A stretch of 64,000 nucleotides of DNA from OAS926 sp035503715. Its GTDB lineage: Bacteria > Pseudomonadota > Alphaproteobacteria > Rhizobiales > Rhizobiaceae. The notes beneath the pieces are model-generated. The model did no database searches. It saw only the letters and a program-made list of their open reading frames with translations, and was not told the DNA's origin. Below, piece by piece: positions 61,324-64,000 of this stretch. The position numbers and the translations under genes were made by a program. The stretch covers positions 53,893 through 117,892 of the forward strand of contig DATJTE010000017.1 of NCBI GenBank assembly GCA_035503715.1, in the 5' to 3' direction. The stretch's first letter is position 1, and each line of letters starts with the position of its first letter.

Positions 61324-62185
61324 GCGTCAGCCGGTCACCCTGGCGTTGCTTCTTGCCGAGGTGAAATCGCGGCTGTCAGACATTGGTATCGACGATCCCG
61401 CGCTCGAAGCGCGCATGATCGTCGAGCATTATTCTGGCACGACGCGCACCGATGCGATCGCGCGGCCCGACCTGCCGATCAGCGATGATGCCGCCTCCAA
61501 TATCCGCGCCGCACTCGAACGCCGTCTCCGGGGCGAGCCCGTTCACCGCATTTTCGGCTTCCGCGATTTCCACGGTGTGCGGCTGAAGCTCTCAGCCGAG
61601 ACGCTGGAGCCCCGACCCGACACAGAGACGCTGGTCGATGCGGTGCTGCCGCATCTTCGCGAGACGGTCCGCACGACAGGGTCCTGCCGCATCCTCGACC
61701 TGGGCACGGGGACGGGCGCGGTCGCCATTGCATTGCTTCACGCGGTCAGCCAGGCAACCGGCGTTGCGACGGATATCTCCGAGGACGCATTGGCGACGGC
61801 GGCCGAGAATGCACGCATGGCGGGTATCGGCAGCCGGCTAACATTTTCCCGTTCCGACTGGTTCAAAAAAAAATCCGGGCGGTTTCATGCAATCGTCTCA
61901 AACCCTCCCTATATAACTACCAGCGACATTGCCGGACTTGACCGCGAGGTGCGCGATTTCGATCCGCACCGGGCGCTGGACGGGGGACCGGATGGACTCG
62001 ACGCCTATAGGGCGATCGCGGTTGGATCAGCCTCCCATCTTGAAGAGAACGGGATCGTCGCTCTGGAAATCGGACATACGCAAAAGGACGCAGTCACGCG
62101 GGTTTTCGCCCAGGCCGGCTTCCAGCCGGGGGGTGTTTTCCGCGATCTGGCAGGAACCGAACGCGTGCTCGTTTTCTCCCGGTGA
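61316..62185 (+). CDS. prmC: Peptide chain release factor N5-glutamine methyltransferase
   Basis: A 289-residue SAM methyltransferase that methylates Gln235 of RF1 and the equivalent in RF2. Motif I is LDLGTGTGAVAIAL near 128-141, and the substrate motif is N196-P-P-Y199 in IVSNPPYI. A run of nine A bases (61865-61873) encodes K184-K186 directly before it, an unusual slippage-prone tract in a GC-rich gene. Confidence 0.95.
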   Translation: MAERQPVTLALLLAEVKSRLSDIGIDDPALEARMIVEHYSGTTRTDAIARPDLPISDDAASNIRAALERRLRGEPVHRIFGFRDFHGVRLKLSAETLEPRPDTETLVDAVLPHLRETVRTTGSCRILDLGTGTGAVAIALLHAVSQATGVATDISEDALATAAENARMAGIGSRLTFSRSDWFKKKSGRFHAIVSNPPYITTSDIAGLDREVRDFDPHRALDGGPDGLDAYRAIAVGSASHLEENGIVALEIGHTQKDAVTRVFAQAGFQPGGVFRDLAGTERVLVFSR

Positions 62186-62503
62186 AAAAGTTCTTAACGG
62201 GCTTTTCGGCGCAGAAACAAATAGTGCTTGGCTTTCGTGGCGAATATCGCTACGTTCCGGCCAACCGGATGAGACGAAGCAGGCAGTTGCCGTTTAGAAG
62301 TTCGGTTTCCTAAAGAAACGACTGCCTTGAGCGTAGAAGACGCCTCAGCTTTGTGCGGGGTTGTCCGGCCCAGTAATTCGAACCGGAGCCGCATGGCACT
62401 AGGCGCCATCGCAACCGTTGCGAGCGAATTGCCGCAACACAAAATCGGAACGGAAGGCCAATGCCTCCGTTCGTAAGTTTTCTTTTCCAGATGTGAGATT
62501 GGG
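62186..62503. other. 318-bp intergenic region between prmC and the DUF4167 gene
   Basis: I see no gene here. It contains a small hairpin (GTTTC-CTAAA-GAAAC near 62305) and, near its right end, an EcfG-like promoter toward the DUF4167 gene. There is no obvious terminator after prmC and no structured RNA I recognise. Confidence 0.5.
62447..62471 (+). promoter_or_regulatory. Candidate EcfG promoter upstream of DUF4167 gene
   Basis: GGAAC (62447-62451), 16 bases, CGTT (62468-62471), ending about 33 bp before the ATG. It fits the GGAAC-N16/17-CGTT consensus. About one such match per 64 kb is expected by chance over both strands, so position is the main support. Confidence 0.45.
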
Positions 62504-63256
62504 ATGAGGCCACAGCAGCAGAACCGCCGTATGCGCGGGCGCAATAACAACAACAATAACAACAATAACAACCAGAACCGCCGGGGGCCAAACCCCCTGA
62601 CCCGCAATTACGAGAGCAACGGTCCGGACGTAAAAATCCGCGGCTCGGCCCAGCAGATCGCGGAAAAATACGCGACGCTCGCCCGCGATGCGTTGACCTC
62701 CGGCGATCGGGTCATGGCGGAGAACTACCTCCAGCATGCCGAGCACTACAACCGTATCATTGCCGCCGCGCAGGCGCAGATGCCGATCCAGAACGTCCAG
62801 CCGCAGCAGCGCAACGACGAGTTCGACGACGAGTTCGACGACGAGGCGGCGGACGGTACGCAGCAGCCGGCCCAGAACGGCGAGCAGCCGCAGGCAGCGC
62901 AGGGCAACGGCAACAATGGCAATCTCGGCGACGCGCCGCAGCCCGTCATCGAAGGCATGCCGGCCGAAGTCGCGCTGAACCAGGACGCGGCCGGCAACGA
63001 GGACAACAACGAGAGCCAGCAGCGCGCGAATGGTCACCAGAACGGCACTGGCGAAGACGGCGATGGCCAACAGCGTCGCCCCCGCCGCCGGCGTGGCCGC
63101 GGTCGTTTCGGCGAAGGCCGTGGCGAGCAGAGCTTCGATGGAGACGGCGAGCAGGGCGAAGAGCGCGCCGAGGGTGCCGGCGATGCAGCCGCTGCCGAGG
63201 CCGTTCCGGCCGAGCGGTCCGCGCCCGAAGCGGCCGATACCGATCCGGTCAGCTAG
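62504..63256 (+). CDS. DUF4167 protein with polyasparagine tract
   Basis: A 250-residue protein widespread in alphaproteobacteria. The conserved DUF4167 core (about 25-95) contains RNYESNGPDVKIRGSAQQIAEKYATLARDA and AENYLQHAEHYNRI. It is preceded by a basic head with ten consecutive Asn residues (about 14-23), encoded by an AAC/AAT tract. The rest is Gln/Asn/Gly-rich and disordered, with an Arg-rich RRPRRRRGRGR patch near 194-204, suggestive of RNA binding. Function unknown. A terminator follows. Confidence 0.9.
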   Translation: MRPQQQNRRMRGRNNNNNNNNNNQNRRGPNPLTRNYESNGPDVKIRGSAQQIAEKYATLARDALTSGDRVMAENYLQHAEHYNRIIAAAQAQMPIQNVQPQQRNDEFDDEFDDEAADGTQQPAQNGEQPQAAQGNGNNGNLGDAPQPVIEGMPAEVALNQDAAGNEDNNESQQRANGHQNGTGEDGDGQQRRPRRRRGRGRFGEGRGEQSFDGDGEQGEERAEGAGDAAAAEAVPAERSAPEAADTDPVS

Positions 63257-63280
63257 GCTCATACATTGAAAAGAATTCGG

Positions 63281-63304
63281 AACGGCGGGCGTAAGCCCGC
63301 CGTT
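63281..63304 (+). terminator. Rho-independent terminator after the DUF4167 gene
   Basis: Ten-base arms AACGGCGGGC/GCCCGCCGTT with loop GTAA and trailing TTCGTTT. Confidence 0.88.
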
Positions 63305-63371
63305 TTCGTTTGGGCGCCAGAGGCGTACCATCGGCAACCCAGAAATCCTTAAATCCTCTATGCTACAGCGT

Positions 63372-63400
63372 CTTGAGCATATGAAACTGAGTCCCCATAT
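63372..63400 (+). promoter_or_regulatory. Heat-shock (RpoH) promoter of clpB
   Basis: CTTGAGC (63372-63378), 14 bases, CCCCATAT (63393-63400). This matches the sigma-32 consensus CTTGAAA-N11/16-CCCCATNT almost exactly, and lies about 90 bp before clpB, a classical RpoH target. Confidence 0.85.
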
Positions 63401-63492
63401 CGCGGTGGAAAATGGGCCTGCCGCATGGGGGCCCGTCACCCAAAACCGAAACCGGTGCCGCAAAGCGGGCCGGGGAAGGAAGGAGACGATAG

Positions 63493-64000
63493 ATGAATCT
63501 TGAGAAATATTCCGAGCGCGTGCGCGGCTTCATCCAGTCCGCCCAGACCATGGCGCTCTCGAGGAATCACCAGCAGTTCACGCCCGAGCACATCCTGAAG
63601 GTGCTGATCGACGACGAGGAAGGCCTTGCCGCCTCGCTGATCGAGCGCGCCGGCGGGCGCGCCCGCGACGCCAAGCTTGGCGTCGAGACGGCGTTGGAAG
63701 CGCTGCCCAAGGTCGAGGGCGGCAACGGCCAGCTCTATCTCGCCCAGCCGCTGGCGAAGGTGTTTTCGACGGCCGAGGACCTCGCCAAGAAGGCAGGCGA
63801 CTCGTTTGTCACCGTCGAGCGCCTGCTGCAGGCGCTGGTCATGGAGAAGTCGGCCAAGACCGCCGACATCCTGTCCAAGGCCGGCATCACCGCGCAGGCG
63901 CTCAACACAGCCATCAACGATCTGCGCAAGGGCCGCACGGCCGATACGGCGTCCGCCGAGCAGGGCTATGATGCGCTCAAGAAATATGCGCGCGACCTGA
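63493..64000 (+). CDS. clpB: Chaperone ClpB (N-terminal part, cut by window edge)
   Basis: The first 169 residues of the AAA+ disaggregase: MNLEKYSERVRGFIQSAQTMAL, then HQQFTPEHILKVLIDDEEGLAASLIERAG and SFVTVERLLQALV, forming the two Clp_N repeats, followed by the start of the linker to the first ATPase domain (LKKYARDL). An AGGAGACGAT ribosome-binding site precedes the ATG. The rest of the gene lies beyond the window. Confidence 0.95.
   Translation, partial: MNLEKYSERVRGFIQSAQTMALSRNHQQFTPEHILKVLIDDEEGLAASLIERAGGRARDAKLGVETALEALPKVEGGNGQLYLAQPLAKVFSTAEDLAKKAGDSFVTVERLLQALVMEKSAKTADILSKAGITAQALNTAINDLRKGRTADTASAEQGYDALKKYARDL

Noticed and set aside
63279..63304. A third GGAAC-N17-CGTT match
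   Set aside because: It coincides exactly with the terminator stem after the DUF4167 gene; AAC...GTT are forced by the palindrome, so it is probably not a promoter.

Overview
This 64 kb window is ordinary chromosomal DNA of a high-GC alphaproteobacterium. Gene content points to the Hyphomicrobiales (Rhizobiales), most likely a Mesorhizobium/Phyllobacteriaceae-type organism. The clues are the argH/tlpA pair, the etfB-etfA-hbd block beside a PduO-type cobalamin adenosyltransferase and a twin-helix protein, secA-ppiC-argJ-mutT, lysC-ptsP-prfA-prmC-DUF4167-clpB, a TIGR02302/DUF4175 protein, and candidate EcfG-type general-stress promoters. Taxonomy is inferred from gene families only. Both ends cut genes: ftsE on the left, clpB on the right.

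Layout. 0-8.6 kb: ftsE end, hpt, a single-domain response regulator, the DUF4175 protein, lysA with a small lipoprotein, argH, and divergent tlpA. 8.7-14 kb: a large membrane diguanylate cyclase and the etfB-etfA-hbd block. 14.2-19.7 kb: a DUF433/DUF5615 toxin-antitoxin pair, rhomboid protease, cobalamin adenosyltransferase, a twin-helix protein, SDR, YihY/BrkB, an EamA transporter and a lipoprotein. 19.7-25.2 kb: gluQ, an AlkA-like glycosylase, an HNH endonuclease, dsbB, a YqaA-type protein, tRNA-Leu(CAA) and an acyl-CoA ligase whose start looks abnormal. 25.2-31.5 kb: a flippase/acetyltransferase pair, a cluster of very small unrecognised proteins behind a GGAAC-N17-CGTT promoter, and a NarL-type two-component system. 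31.7-36.7 kb: a LuxR-type regulator, secA with a terminator-like leader, and a parvulin. 36.7-44.2 kb: an apparently inserted accessory block (cupin, TetR, CDF metal exporter with MerR regulator, arginase-like protein, MAPEG, DGPF/ECF42 sigma pair, Rrf2 with a thioredoxin-reductase-like enzyme). 44.2-55.7 kb: argJ, GNAT, mutT, an Flp pilin, ComF, glutaredoxin, nitrilase, DUF1178, vapBC, ubiG, a glycolipid-binding-domain protein and an ABC-2 transporter. 55.8-64 kb: lysC, ptsP, a Phd/PemK-like pair, prfA-prmC, DUF4167 and clpB.

Functional themes. Housekeeping biosynthesis (lysine, arginine, purine salvage, ubiquinone) and translation termination (prfA, prmC) alternate with envelope and thiol-redox functions (tlpA, dsbB, grxC, the TrxR-like protein, secA, ppiC). 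Three toxin-antitoxin modules sit at junctions between otherwise conserved blocks. Several regulatory sites can be read directly: a MerR-type promoter with a 19-bp spacer, a TetR operator/promoter, a LiuR-like box, paired VapB-type palindromes, a Phd-type operator, an RpoH promoter for clpB and two EcfG-like promoters.

The best candidates for something undescribed are the small-protein cluster at 28.2-29.4 kb, the terminator-like hairpin at the 5' end of the secA transcript, the possible ATC start codon of the acyl-CoA ligase, and the two-copy palindromic repeat that supplies the stop codon of the gene before it. No CRISPR array, phage, transposase or rRNA is visible.
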